Source: Casuarina equisetifolia
Taxonomy: Eukaryota > Streptophyta > Magnoliopsida > Fagales > Casuarinaceae
DNA length: 64,000 bases
Assembly: GCA_028551475.1 (NCBI GenBank)
Contig: CM052362.1
Location: 4,410,166 to 4,474,165, forward strand
Direction: 5' to 3'
Part shown: positions 1 to 13,340 of the stretch, one piece after another
Position numbering within the stretch: position 1 is the first letter of the stretch
Layout of the letters: the number at the start of each line of letters is the position of its first letter
Position numbers and translations under genes: made by a program
The notes under the pieces: model-generated
What the model was told of the DNA's origin: nothing
The model's database searches: none
Seen by the model: only the letters and a program-made list of their open reading frames with translations

Positions 1-2208
1 CAATGTGTTAAAGATGCTTACACCACATTGGCTAACCAAGCGTAGGCACCATGCTTTTATATTATTTTGGGTTTCCCTTCCCTTTGTCAATTAATTTTGG
101 GTTAAATTCTCATACCATAGACGACGCAATTTGAAATGGTAAAATCACTTTTGAAGTAAAATCCTACTCATAAAAAGTTTCCAATGCTCATACATGATGG
201 AGAACCAAAATATTGCACGAGGAACTTGTACCGACCAAAAAATATGAAGGTAGATTTAAGACTGCCACGTACTTGGGATTGCCATGGTTATTGTGATTAT
301 AACAGTATTGATTAGAAAATAAACCATAATTGTGACATTGCAAATTATCTCACTATCAATAGTAAAACATTTTCCATGAATTGTTGTCTAGGAGAGGTAA
401 GAAGTGATGGGTATAAATGATTTAGTTAACTACTTGTTAAGGATCATGTCAGTATTTAGAGTTGAATGGCAAAATACTAAGTGACCATTGTGAAGATCTA
501 ATAATCTAAATGAAATAATCATTCATCAGCCTTAGCTTTATGACTTTTGGCACAATGGTTAGGATCATTGCAAATGATATCAAAGCTAGCTCATGCCTCA
601 AGTTCAAACCTTGGTATAAGAAAACATACTACATGAATCTTGTTAGATATGAGCCGGCTTATGCAGGCCCCAACAAGCTGGGAAGGAGGCTATAAGTGGG
701 CTCTCCCAATAGGGAAGTTATCAAGTTATACATATCTTGGATGATTTTATTGGTCTTAATATATTTGTTCAAACTTTGTGAAGTGTCAAATTTATGTTCA
801 CTCTATTAGTTGTAGAAATTGTGTTGCAAAAAAAGAAATAAAATTATGGACTTAGGAAATATGGAATGTTTTCCCTTCTTATTGGGTTCCTTTTTTAGTG
901 TCTTGTTGCCGCTAATGTAGGAGAAAATTGAGATAAGGCTCGGGTTTTACGAAGGCTCTTGGAGTTTTTAGTGTTCAGTTGGGGAAGAAAATGAATGACA
1001 AAATTATTGCATGTGGGCGTTATACCACTACCTTCCTATCCAAAGTAAGGTGTGAAGATTTTATTCCAAATTGCATTTCATTAAGATATGTTGTACTTTG
1101 CTTCTCCTGAAAACCATGTAATGCATGGATAACATTTACTTACAAATATATGTGCTTAAAACATAGTTCGCACAATTTGTAGCAAGTAAGAGAGCTTAGT
1201 TGCATCTCTTATTATGGAACTTTGCACGCCCTTCCTAGTTATGATTTTTAGAAAATCTACAGTAGCTATAATATTGTACTTGATAAAGAAAAAGAAGGAA
1301 GAACTATAACATTAATGACAATAAGCAATAAGAATAGTACATTTTATTAGAAGCACAATTTTGATCTATCTTATTGTCTTTCCTTCATTTTGAATAAAAA
1401 CACTCTGTTGTGGGAGGACAAGCAATTTTGAGAAAGTGCTAGTAATAGTTGTCATAGCTGCTGTAGATTTCCATGAAACCAGCTAATGTCCTTTATTCCT
1501 ATCACATCAAAATTTCCAAAAGCCAAAATCTTATATCAGAACAAAGACATGCATAGGCTAACCACCTCTGAAATTAAACAATGAGATGCATCTAAGAAAA
1601 TATTTGCTTTGGTGTTGGAGGATCTATGACTACCATCCATATTTTTATTATTACAATTTGTTACTAGAGTGTGTCATCTCAAATCCCAGATTTTGCAACT
1701 GTGAGTAATATTAATACTCATCAACTTTACATGTAAACAAATACAAGAAAGTGTGCAAAATAAGGATAAGTTTCATGATGTTCTAATGGAAAACAAATAA
1801 GTAGATGAACCTGACATTCTACGGCCGTAAATTAAGGACTCATGTATCATTCGTAAACGCAGAGTTCCTCTTATCAAACAAACATACAAAAAAGAAAAAG
1901 AAAAGGAAAAGGAAAAGGAAAGTTAACGGAGGCTAATAAACCGAGACAGTGGTTGAAATATTTCTTCCTTATCACATGCAAAAAGTAAAGGCTCCTCTAA
2001 TAAAAAGAAAATGTACAAAAGCAAAGAGACTGGATTAAGCAATTCAATACATGAAGAATAATGATAGTTAAGCCTATTTTAAAGACTTTTTTTATTGAAA
2101 GATTACTTGATAAAAAAGAAAAAATATGATTATATAACATGTTCAGCATGAACTAAAAACAATAGAAATGAAATTCAGATAGAGGCCTAAGATGAATAAA
2201 GGATCTTC
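1..2208. other. intergenic, AT-rich
   Basis: No convincing coding region on either strand. It contains one tRNA-like pair of internal promoter boxes near 555-611, listed separately, and short A-rich tracts (for example 1885-1920). Confidence 0.6.
555..611 (+). repeat. possible tRNA-derived SINE head (A and B boxes)
   Basis: TGGCACAATGG near 556 fits a pol III A box and AGTTCAAACCT near 600 fits a B box, about 45 bases apart. This is the arrangement in tRNA-derived SINE heads. No clear poly(A) tail or target-site duplication is visible, so it is either a decayed element or chance. Confidence 0.3.
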
Positions 2209-2532
2209 TCACCAGTGGCTGCGCCAGCATAGTTGGTCGCAGCAGTTCCAAACTAGGCGCAAAGACTTTCTAGGAGTGTATTCCGTGTAATAGCGTTTAT
2301 ACATGACACAGAGCTCAACACAACACATCAATTTCGCTTTTATACTTAATTTCCTAACGTCATACGGAGGGAAAGGGAGACCACTTGAGGAAGATGAAGA
2401 GGGTTGAAGAAATGTAGGGGGATGAGCAGGAGGAAGAGGGTCTCTCGCATTTGTTGTTATCAGCAGCATCATTACTAATCCCACCATCAACACTTGTCTT
2501 TTGGCCAAATGTTTTTTCATTTTCTCCCCCAT
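2209..2532 (-). CDS. small secreted cysteine-rich peptide, unknown family
   Basis: A short frame that reads as a secreted peptide of about 107 residues. The likely start is 2532 or 2520. An upstream in-frame ATG at 2568 is only a few bases from a TATA-like box (minus ATATAAA, 2575-2581), so it is probably not transcribed. After basic residues (KKHLAKRQ) comes a hydrophobic signal-like stretch ending near TTNA. A Pro/Ser-rich linker follows, then two matching cysteine clusters, CCx3C-x21-CCx3C, six cysteines in all. The frame ends in a stop overlapping CTG/GTGAGA, a good splice-donor match, so a further exon is possible. I recognise no family. It could be a chance frame, although signal, linker and paired cysteines together argue for a real peptide. 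Confidence 0.4.
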   Translation of the reverse strand: MGEKMKKHLAKRQVLMVGLVMMLLITTNARDPLPPAHPPTFLQPSSSSSSGLPFPPYDVRKLSIKAKLMCCVELCVMYKRYYTEYTPRKSLRLVWNCCDQLCWRSHW

Positions 2533-2574
2533 TTGAACTTTTTGGGCACAAGAAAATGGTATTATCAACCTCAG

Positions 2575-2581
2575 TTTATAT
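2575..2581 (-). promoter_or_regulatory. TATA-like box upstream of the small peptide
   Basis: Minus-strand ATATAAA, 43 bases before the ATG at 2532 and 55 before that at 2520. It supports the internal starts over the ATG at 2568. Confidence 0.35.
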
Positions 2582-2582
2582 G

Positions 2583-5217
2583 TCTTGGAACTCCTCTTTC
2601 TTGAGTCTTCAATAACCCTTTGTGCACACGAAATGATTAGCCACTAGAAGCAAGTCATTATGAATTTTCTTTCTTTTTTTTTTTTCTTTCAAATCCATAA
2701 TGGTTGTTTAGAATGAGGAGGCTATGGCACAATCATGGCTTTTGGCATCCACAATCTGCAACTGTCTAATAACTTCTGGAAGAGGCAATTTGTAGCTGTG
2801 AACAAAGAAAAGAAACCAAAAAAAGAGAAGTAGTCTTTTATATGATTGGAGTTCATGTAAAGCTGAAGAGGCATGACCAAATTGTCAAATCAAAAAGGTT
2901 TGCCTTCCTAGTCAAAGGGGCGAACAAATGAACAATTAATTTTGCTACTTATACTTCATCATGGAAGTTCTCCGCCATTATCACTCATCTCAAATGAGTC
3001 ACAATTAGAAGACAGATGGAGATTGACTCATGGCCGGTTAATCCACACCATGCTTTGTGTACATGTTACTGCTCAACAAAGTACATCCCTAGATTCAATG
3101 GTGGTGTGCGTCAACATGCACATATGAAGGCTTATAATTTTTGTTTCCCTTAACCACATCAACTACACAACATAGTTAGGATTTATACATCATCTATATC
3201 CTCCATCTCTTCATTGATGAATCATTACTCTAAGCATATTTATAGTATAAGATTTGTTGCTATAATTGTGGCAATCTTCATACGAAGTCTCTAGTTATTT
3301 AGATCTCACTTGAAAGTCCCTTACATATATGAAAAATCATCTTTCTCTCTCTATTTTTAGGCATGAATGAACTTTTATAACATAATAAGAAGAGGATGGA
3401 AGTCCAATAAATTCAAATTGTCTTTCTTTTCACCTACTGTTCACACAAATAGGTTATAATTTGTGCCGCAAACACAAGCCATCACGGCAGCCACACTTGT
3501 CATAAGTTTGAAGATCAACATGAAATTCAGCCTACCTTTTAAAGAAGGCCTTTAACATATATGCAACATCCATTATTAAACTTTTTGTAAGATACACAAG
3601 TTGAAAATGACTGGTTATAGAAATTAAGTCTACTTTAAATATAAAAAGCAATTAATTTATGACAAAGGGTGTAATTTGAAATGGTAAAACCACACCTTTT
3701 TATCATTTCTTTTGGCTGTAAGTCTCACATGAAGGCCATGTGTTTGAACTTAGAATATCATTTTCCTTTTGGAAGTTTCTACAATTTGTATTGCTGAATT
3801 CCAAGTTGTTAATTGCTGCCTCTAGAAGAGGCAAGTGATTGAAAAGAGAAAAATTCTCTAACAATTCTTAGTTATATGGAATCTTTCAAATAGCCAGAGA
3901 ATTACTTTTCTTTTTAATAATATGTGTATGGTTTTTCTTGAATCATGTAAAATATTAATGTATGTTAGGATCATTGTAGGTTCATTTGTTTCACAGTTTG
4001 CCTAAATTCGTAACTTATGCAGTAATTTTGGTTGCAAAAACCATATGTGATGAACGTGGAAAATCATAGGTTGACCATTTCATCCCTTCACTAATTGCAT
4101 GTTACTTTCAATTAATCTATCCTTTAGAAGTCAAAGTTTGAAGCCTTAAAGGAAGTGTACCACTAATCAAGAAACAGATAAATATAAATATGAAATGTAT
4201 ATCACCCGGCTCTCGAAAGAATCACAAGGCACTTTCCTTTAATTCCAAAGCAAAATAGTACACCTAATAGCTTCTCAAAACAGATACAAGGTATTTTCAG
4301 AAAATTCATTATTTATGTATGTGTAATCATCAGAGTTCCTTACAATCAGATTATAAATGCATTTAAGAAAAACTTGGCAAGATTGCCTTTCTATTAAAAC
4401 ATTTATCTTCAAACCAATTCTAAAATACACCATTTATAAGAAAACTCCCAATTAAACAAAAAACTTGATATTACCAACTTAATTTCCTGAAACTTCTTAA
4501 GCCTCTTTAAAGGACAACAACTACTCAAACTCTAATTGCTAAGAGATAAATTGGTTTTGTTCTTTTCTTTTGAAATTATTGACAAACTTTCTTTGTAAAT
4601 TCCCCTTCTTTTAGGAAGCCTTCTGCCTCACATGTCATGTGTCATGATCCAAGTGGACGGATCATGATACCATTTATAATGACTTGAATTCCTCACAATC
4701 AAAACATAGACGAATTTTAAAATTAAAAAGAAATCAACAGTATTGCATTTCTATTAAGAAATTTATCCCTAAATCAATCCCAAAAACATTACACCATTTG
4801 TAAGATAACTTCCAATTAAACTGAAAATATGATATTGCAACCCTAATCTACTGAAACTGGTAAAGCTTTCTTATAATAGTTATTCAAACCCTAATTACGA
4901 AGAGAAAAATTAATTATATTCTTTTACTTTGAAACTCTTTATGATCCAAACAGATGCCCTCCTTTTTAAGAAGCTATCTGCCTCGTTTACCCCGTATCAT
5001 GATCTCAATGGACAGGTCTTACTGCGTGTGTGCGTTTGCGTGTGTGATTTTGTTAGATTAGTTCATTTGTTGAAACCTTGAAGAACTTCCCGGAGATTGT
5101 AAGAAAAGGGCTCAAAGATTGTATTTCACTTTCGAGGAAGAAAGCACTCTGCAAAGGCGCATTAAGAAGAGCAAAGCGTCGAATTTTGTGTTTTTTGTGG
5201 GGAAAAAGGAAGTGGGA
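2583..5217. other. intergenic, AT-rich
   Basis: I see no gene. Short frames here have no recognisable composition or motif. The right part carries a diverged 355-bp tandem duplication, listed separately, and 5040-5217 should hold the SWS1 promoter and 5' UTR. Confidence 0.55.
4331..5022. repeat. diverged tandem duplication, about 355-bp unit, 2 copies
   Basis: Unit 1 is about 4331-4668 and unit 2 about 4685-5022. Both run in the same order through a TTCCT/CTCACAATCA block, CTATTAA near 4391/4750, ACACCATTT, CCAATTAAAC, ACTCAAAC/ATTCAAACCCTAATT, a GAAGC..TCTGCCTC block and ATCATGATC. The offset stays at 354-355 bases, so this is an old tandem duplication with many substitutions. No coding content is seen. 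Confidence 0.75.
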
Positions 5218-6437
5218 ATGAGTGCAAGTAGTTTGGTGGCGGAGGTGGTGTGGAAGGATATTGAATCAACTCGCTCAGGTTGCTTCTCTTGCTTGCTCTC
5301 CGTCTTCAAATCCGATATTGACTGCTTTTTCATGCAAGTTAATGAATTTGAGTTTGATTCTGTGATTATGAATGCGGCAATTTGATAATGGGGAATGAAC
5401 TGAAATGGGACAGTGACAGATGATCAACTCTCCATGTTAGTATATCTGACCCATTTCAAATCTGTCTTGGAAATATCGATGGCAACTTGTATGTACTCTA
5501 ATTATTGAGTTTTTTTTTTTATTTCTTTGCCATTAATCCAGCTTGCTTTTCTTGTTTGGCAAAAACTTTGAGCGAGCAACTAGAATAGTGGATCAAAGAG
5601 GCGTCAAGAGGATTTCTGGCGAGCCTAGTGGGCGTTTCGTCTTCCAGGTTAAGCTTGTTCTTTACTTTCGATCCATGCTTTGTACCCACATGGATAGATA
5701 TGGTTATGGAATAGGCAAGTGAATCTTTGGACCAGACCTCGACGGACAACATGAAGCTGGCTTGAGTCAAATTTATTTACAGATTTTTTTGTACCGCATA
5801 CGAGACTGTCGCCGTCACTGTCCAAATTATCAAAAAATTTTGAATTGTGTTGCGTTTGTTTAATTTGGGGAATCTATGAAGGGAAAAATTAGAAATTTAG
5901 TTGGCATGAGTTGGGTGGTGATAAATTTGAAGAATCTAAGCTAGCAAAATGCTTCCAATTTGATCATTCAGGCCAAGATGTACTGGATGAAGAAATTTTT
6001 TATTGAACAGGATAGTTAGAGATTATAGAAGGAAGAGAAAAAACTGAAATTGAGTTCCTTCTTATCTGGCCTGCTTAGGTTGTGGGAGAATCACGAAGGA
6101 AGGAGGAATATTTCTGCTTCGCTGAGAACTACTGTGCATGTTACTCATTCTTCTTTGACATTGTGAATAGAGGAGAACAGCTTTGTGTGAGATCCCATTC
6201 TTGCTTTTACATACCAAGAAAGTCCCCCTTCAAGAATTCCCTTTCACTTGCTCCGTTTTACTTGTAATTAGTTTCTTGTATTCAGGCTCTGTTTTCTTTT
6301 TCCCTTTTTTGGTTTTTTTGGTCCCTCTGTTCCAGTGCAAGCATCAATTAGCTGCAAGGCTAGCTGCATCACTGGGAACTTGCATTGAAGTTAAGGTGTC
6401 TGATGAGCAACTGGCGTTTTTGCTGTCAAAGATCTGA
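5218..6437 (+). CDS. SWS1: SWIM zinc-finger protein, ZSWIM7/SWS1-like (SSN2 type)
   Basis: Plant counterpart of ZSWIM7/SWS1, a partner of RAD51 paralogues in the Shu complex that promotes homologous recombination in the nucleus; the Arabidopsis gene is known as SSN2/SWS1. Proposed exons: 5218-5278 (MSASSLVAE..IESTRS), 5414-5439 (VTDDQLSML), about 5546-5647 (LFLFGKNFERATRIVDQRG), 6079-6186 (VVGESRRKEEY..NYCACYS) and 6336-6437 (CKHQLAARLA..SKI stop). The SWIM motif CxC-xn-CxH is complete: YCACYS, then a Cys closing exon 4, then CKH opening exon 5. The total is about 132 residues; human ZSWIM7 has about 140. Introns after exons 1, 4 and the 5647 donor are canonical. The exon 2/3 junction is not: the in-phase start at 5546 follows TG rather than AG (see findings). 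The ATG at 5218 is preferred over one at 5119 because the family homology begins there. Confidence 0.8.
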
Positions 6438-7345
6438 CATCTCTCTGTGGAAGCCAAATTTTGCATTTTCTGTTTAACTAGTGCATGAGTCTAGGACAAG
6501 CTGATGTGTTTACGGGGTAAAATCGAGATGCACTGGAAGAGGTAGTGCATGATCAGAAAATTTTGCATTGGCTGGACATGATTTTTACTTTGTGAGGACT
6601 TCCTTCTGGAGTATGAAGTTCATCAACCGTAACATGGAAATCAGATATTAAATTGATCTTCAATTGGCAATTTGAAGAGTTTTTGATTAGGATGATTGCT
6701 CAGATAGAACTGGCTTCTGCTTCCTGGAAAATTTTCATTTGCAATTGAAGCTCGTTGATGGAATGTGATGTTCAGAAAATTATGTAATATTTCATTTCCT
6801 CTGTAAATAAAGATGATGGTGTTAGTGATGGAATGTTTTCCTGACATTAATGTTAATCCCCTATGGGTGGTTGGATTACTTCTATCATCAAACACTTGAT
6901 CACATGGTATCCATTTAATGGCTATCTATGAGGCTATGAGTTTGCACATTGTTAGTGAAATATGGATTGCAACTTGTTTGGAAGGGCACTCCTAAAATTT
7001 GGGACCCTTGTGTCGATAGCTTGCTTTAAAAAAGAACAAAGAAGAGAATATTATTAGGCTAGCAATCTTGTGCATCATCTAGAATTAATTGTGAATCTAA
7101 AGATAAGGCAGACATACTTCTCTTCTGGGGGAGGAGAACCATTATTTATTTCTGTCAGTCTCCATTTCCATACAAGAATGTATAATTTGGGCAAAAAATT
7201 CTGAGGAATTAGCTTCTTCTTTTATACGAGTTTTACTGTTGTTGTTGAAATCCCTACACACAAAGGTTCCTTTCAGCTATTCCGTTGGTATCTAGGATCT
7301 TTATAATAAACTGAAACAAAAATGTATTCGATAATTGTCTTGCAT

Positions 7346-7668
7346 GAACAGTGTTTTCGGCACACCTACTTAAATGTCGTTGCTGCTGCTTGTAATGTTC
7401 AGTTCAAGTACTATACTGACCATCTTACGTCACATAAACAGTATTTATTACACACCCACTTAAATGTAGTGCAGGGGCTTTTAACGCTCAGTTCAAGTAA
7501 CATACTTACCATCTTATCTTGCATGAACAGTATTTATGGCAAACCTAATTAAGGGTTGTTGCTGCAGCTTTTAATGTTCAGTTCAAGTACTATGCTGACC
7601 ATTTTAACTTCAACGAACAGTGTCTATGGCACACCTACTTGAATGTTGCTGCTGGTATACTGACCATC
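7346..7668. repeat. tandem minisatellite, 89-90 bp unit, 3.6 copies
   Basis: Units start near 7346, 7435, 7525 and 7615. Each has the order GAACAGT, TATGGCACACCTACTTAA, a GTTGCTGC-type block, CTTTTAATGTTCAGTTCAAG, and CTGACCATCTTA. The fourth unit lacks its middle. Copies differ by several substitutions, so the array is not recent. There are no spacers, so it is not CRISPR-like. Confidence 0.85.
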
Positions 7669-8117
7669 AAAAGTGCTGTTGTCAGGCTCCTAAAACAATA
7701 CCGTGACAGATTATGAAACAGACGCATAGCGACTTCCCACACATAATCTATGGGAAAAACTAATTCAAAGCTAGATTTTGGATTCCATGTGTGACCCATG
7801 TGTAAATGTTTATAGTTTTGGTAGAAATGTCTTGCATTCATCTTACCTTTTCTTGTAAAAATGTAGACATTCTTCTTTTCATTTGCAAACACAGGAATTC
7901 CTTACAAGACAGTTCTTCTAATGAATTAATCTGTCTGGTTACTAGTTTGGTAGATTTGGCATGACAGATTCTTGATTTTGAACATTGCAAGGGATCAACC
8001 TTTTTTCCTTTCGCTAAACTATAAATCTGTCTGGTAAACCAACTTTTATCTTTAATTCATTATAGCTTTGGCTTATCTATTTTCATTGACCTTGGGATGT
8101 TGTCTTTGCACTAGGCA

Positions 8118-8269
8118 TGATCAATGTCTTTGTAGGGGGACTCCCTCTAGCCTAATGGTAACTGGGTTAGACTCCTAACCAGCAAGTTCACCTTATTAGG
8201 GCTTCAAATCCCCTCCCCCCTCTCCGTGTGTGTGAGTAAGAAAAAAAAAATTGATTAATGTCAAGTTGT
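8118..8269 (+). mobile_element. tRNA-derived SINE with target-site duplication
   Basis: The body is 8134-8251. An A box (TAGCCTAATGG) and B box (CTTCAAATCCCC) lie in a tRNA-like head, followed by TCTCCGTGTGTGTGAGTAAG and a run of ten A. The flanks look like a target-site duplication: TGATCAATGTC..TTGT at 8118-8133 and TGATTAATGTC..TTGT at 8252-8269. Pol III boxes, an A tail and flanking repeats together support a short retroposon of about 118 bp, mobilised in trans. It does not fold as a functional tRNA. Confidence 0.65.
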
Positions 8270-8792
8270 TCCTTTTAACTTGAATCCATAACTTACTTGC
8301 ATATAGATGAAAAGCATTGATAGCCTATGTTAAAAGACATCATTTGGAGCAAAAAATAATTCAGGATAAGATGTCTCTGTATTTTGTTATGTCTATTAAG
8401 TGTTTCATAAGCAACCACGACTAATTCCAATTAACCAAATAACCAACTCCATTTAGATTTGATTCTCAAATTAATACTCGTTTTGTGATCATGTATTGAC
8501 AATTTCTCTTATTTAATACCAGAGGTCTTAGTCCCAGAAATTTCATTTTAAACCTAGTCATTAGCTTGAAAGACTAAAGAACTTCATTAGATTTCCACTA
8601 TGAACTTTGTATTCAGTGCACATCTTGATAGATGTTTCAAATTGCTCTGTATTTATTTATCTGCTCATTCACCATATGAAAAAGAATAATATCAGGAGCA
8701 AATCTAACTCAGAAACCAAGAACAAGAGAATAACATGCTAATTGGCTAATTGCTCTATATTTATTTATCTGCTCATCCCAAATGATAATCAT

Positions 8793-10124
<1,332 letters not shown>

Positions 10125-10295
10125 TTATTGTGTTTCTGGGAGAAAAAAGCAGAGGGAAAGGAAACAGAAAGAAGAATTATTGAGAAAAATAGAGAAAGAT
10201 GGAAGCAGGGGAGTGATCCTTGTTCTTTAGTTCTCTGCAAGGATAAAACATCCAATGTCTTTGTGCTCCATGCCATGTAATCTTCAGCTGCTTCC

Positions 10296-10320
10296 ATATA
10301 TATATATATATATATATATA
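10296..10320. repeat. (AT)n microsatellite
   Basis: About 12 AT units, some 230 bases upstream of the PRISE start codon. Confidence 0.95.
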
Positions 10321-10734
10321 GACTCCAAATTTAGGAACTTCTACAAAAACAGCTCAACTTAACCAGAGCTCATCCATGGATATCAAGGGTCCAGCGATTG
10401 AAACTTCTACCAACAACCATCCTACAAGCAGAAGCCCTTTCTGACATTTTCAACCATCCGACAAGCAGAAGCCTTTGCATTCCCTCATTTAGTTTATTTA
10501 TCTTTTCTCCTAATTCTTTTTTCAATTTATTTTGAAAAAGAGGTGCCCAGATCTAAGCCTCACCAACTAGTAGTTAGTCATTATCATGATATCAGTTCGC
10601 TATACTATTTATACATGAAAGTGTTCTCTGTTTTAGATAAGTTCTTTTGGTTATTAGACAAGTTAGATATTGGTTTGATTTTGCAAACAAGTTGATATTC
10701 TTATAAAATAAACCATTTCATTAAAAAAAAAGTT

Positions 10735-10814
10735 ATCTACCTAACACAGACAAGCCATCTTGAATAAAATTATATATTTTTTCGATCTACCTAACACAGA
10801 CAAGCCATCTTGAA
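10735..10814. repeat. 30-bp perfect direct repeat, offset 50 bp
   Basis: The block starting ATCTACCTAACACAGAC and ending CATCTTGAA occurs identically at 10735-10764 and 10785-10814 with a 20-base AT-rich spacer. It looks like a recent short tandem duplication. Confidence 0.9.
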
Positions 10815-13340
10815 GGGCTTTTCTCAATCTGATTGTATGCAGTGGAGAACATCCATACGGCACGTATCTGAGTATGTGCACGTGTAAGCAATGGGTTCCT
10901 TTTTTTTTTTTTATTTTGCTAAGTTGCCACCTTGGGGAATTAGGTCCTTGCCGTTGTATATAATCTTCTCACGACCTACTAAAATGGAGATCAGCACTTG
11001 CGTGGAGTCCACAGAGCAACCTTATCATTAACCAATTCTTGGTGATGATAAAGCATGCTGGCCACTGCCGTCCCTTTCCCAAGGTTTGAACAGAAATAAA
11101 GGGGGGCCATGAATTTTTTGGTGCCATGTGAATCGCCAGAGACATGTGAAGTGGACGGCTAACAATGAAAGTTTGGCAACTCAATTATACATGGTTTTTT
11201 TCTAGAACAGTGGTTGTCTCACATTATCAATATTTTCATTTAATGTCATCTTTACATATTTTGGCATCACTTTAACATAATGCTAAAGTTTAAATTCAAG
11301 TGTAACGCGTTATCCTAAATTCATTCATGTTATCTCTATTTCAGCATGCCGTCTCATCACATGCATCATCAAAACAAAATGATATATTAAATAGTAATTG
11401 TCCTACATCATCAATATGTTAACATGCTATACCCTTCATATGTTTAGCTGTTATATGTTTAAGGTAAAAAGTCTAACCATTTCTTGGCAGTGAACTCAAC
11501 CTAGATGCTGTGGCAAAACAGGAAAAATCAGTAACGGCAGTGATGGTATCATTTCTTAGAAACAAATAAGTAACAATGAGACTAGGTTGGGAAGTTTAGC
11601 AAGAATGTTCAACTTCAGAGACGGATAAGTGGTTGTGTTAATCTAACTTCTTGTACAAGCAGCCCCTGCAATTAATAGAAGATTTCCACATGGACATCAG
11701 TTAGTCACAATCGTGTTATCAAAACATGGGGCCCAATCCACAGCACAAATAATAGCAATAACCTGAAAAGGAAGATAAGAAGCAGCACCAGCTTTTACTA
11801 AACCAAATTGAGATTTTCCAGTTCACAAGCCACATTAATGTCTAAACGTCTTTTTATTTCAGCCACTCATTTCTTCTACTGTGAAAAACAAGCACCAAAA
11901 TACAAGTTTCTGATATGATCAAGCTTCTGCCACTTAACATGCTGCAAGGTGAAGAATCTGCCAAAGATCTTCAGTGTGTATCATCTCAATATTGCCATAA
12001 GGCGCCTATAACCCCCTTTTTTTTTTTTTTTGGCAGGTTACATAGAATCATCACTTCAGTTAGAATACATAATCAGCTTATTTTTTTCTTAACACAAAAT
12101 CACGAATTTCATAAAACATATCTATTTCTATTCCTCAGAAATGGAGATGGCAATTTTGCCCATCCAATCAGAAAGCCACGCCTGCCAGATGGGGCAGGTT
12201 TTCCAAACTGCATATAGGGGAGGGGGGTAGTCTGTGGCCGCCAGGGTGTTCCTCCAGTAATGGGTGGGCACGGAACACAACGATTTCTTCGCGAGGCAGG
12301 GGTGGGGAACTTGTGCCTGTTAAAAAAAGAGGGATTGAAGGTCTGTTTCCTACATTTTACAGACTAAGGGAGTACACCTCAACCCCAGGAAGCATCAAAC
12401 TTTTAATTGTACAACTAATAATAACAACATACTACAACCGAGTTAGAACGATTATGCATGGATCAAATGGAAGTTTGAATGTTGCTTTAATCCCAAATAT
12501 TTCAAGCATCCACAAAAAGAAGGGTGAGATTTGGGGGAAGGCAAGGAGGTAGAATTACCAAAGGAAATCTGAAAAGATCCAGCCAGTCCAAGCACATGCA
12601 GACAAGTAACAATGTGACCATTAGGCCCTTATAAGGAGAGCTTCAGTAAAACTATCATTCATTACCAAAGTGAGAAACAAAAAGTACCTTCACACTCTTT
12701 GCATGACGGTTTTGTATATTACAATCCTAGTGTGTCTGATTAAGCTAGCTTTCACTGATATATGTCCAATCAACCATTTCAATCTTATCTAAAGCTCAGT
12801 ATTCAATAATATCACCAAATATACAAAAAGAGATTCTCATTAACATAAGCTGACGTAGAGATGCTTAAGAGAAAGGTTTGACATAAAGATTATCAGTATA
12901 CACGATCAATTAAAGCACTGAACATTTTCAAATAGTAGTATAAAAACAATAATTCTAGAAACTGGAGGTTAACTGTACATCTCCTTTCCAAATTCTTGGT
13001 ATAGAGCAAATTGTACATATCTTAAAACTTACTCAACTATCGTATTCACACCTTCCCTACATCAGCCATTTGATCTATACGAGGTAAGCTGCTAGCCACA
13101 TACGACTAAGGCTTGTGTACTTGTTCCTCTTCAACTCAAAAATTCAAGAATGATCACTTACTATTAAGCCCCCGCAGAGAGAACAAAGTTCTCCACATCG
13201 TTACATTTCTACTCATTTCTACGCCCAAACAATACACAACATGGGCACGGAAAGAGAGAAGAAAGGGCTTGATGGAGATGAAGTTAAAAGGCTAAAGAGC
13301 AAGCCAATCAAGCTGCCGCCCATTGACAGATATGGATCAC

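Larger units (their letters stand above)
6438..8792. other. intergenic with minisatellite and SINE
   Basis: Apart from the SWS1 3' UTR at the left and the PRISE 3' UTR at the right, it holds a 90-bp minisatellite at 7346-7668 and a SINE at 8134-8251. I see no other coding sequence. Confidence 0.6.

Noticed and set aside
7346..7668. CRISPR-like periodic array
   Set aside because: Units are contiguous, diverged and without spacers, in a plant genome.
8137..8220. Possible tRNA gene
   Set aside because: It has A and B boxes but no closed acceptor stem or proper anticodon arm, and it ends in an A tail with flanking repeats; a SINE explains it better.
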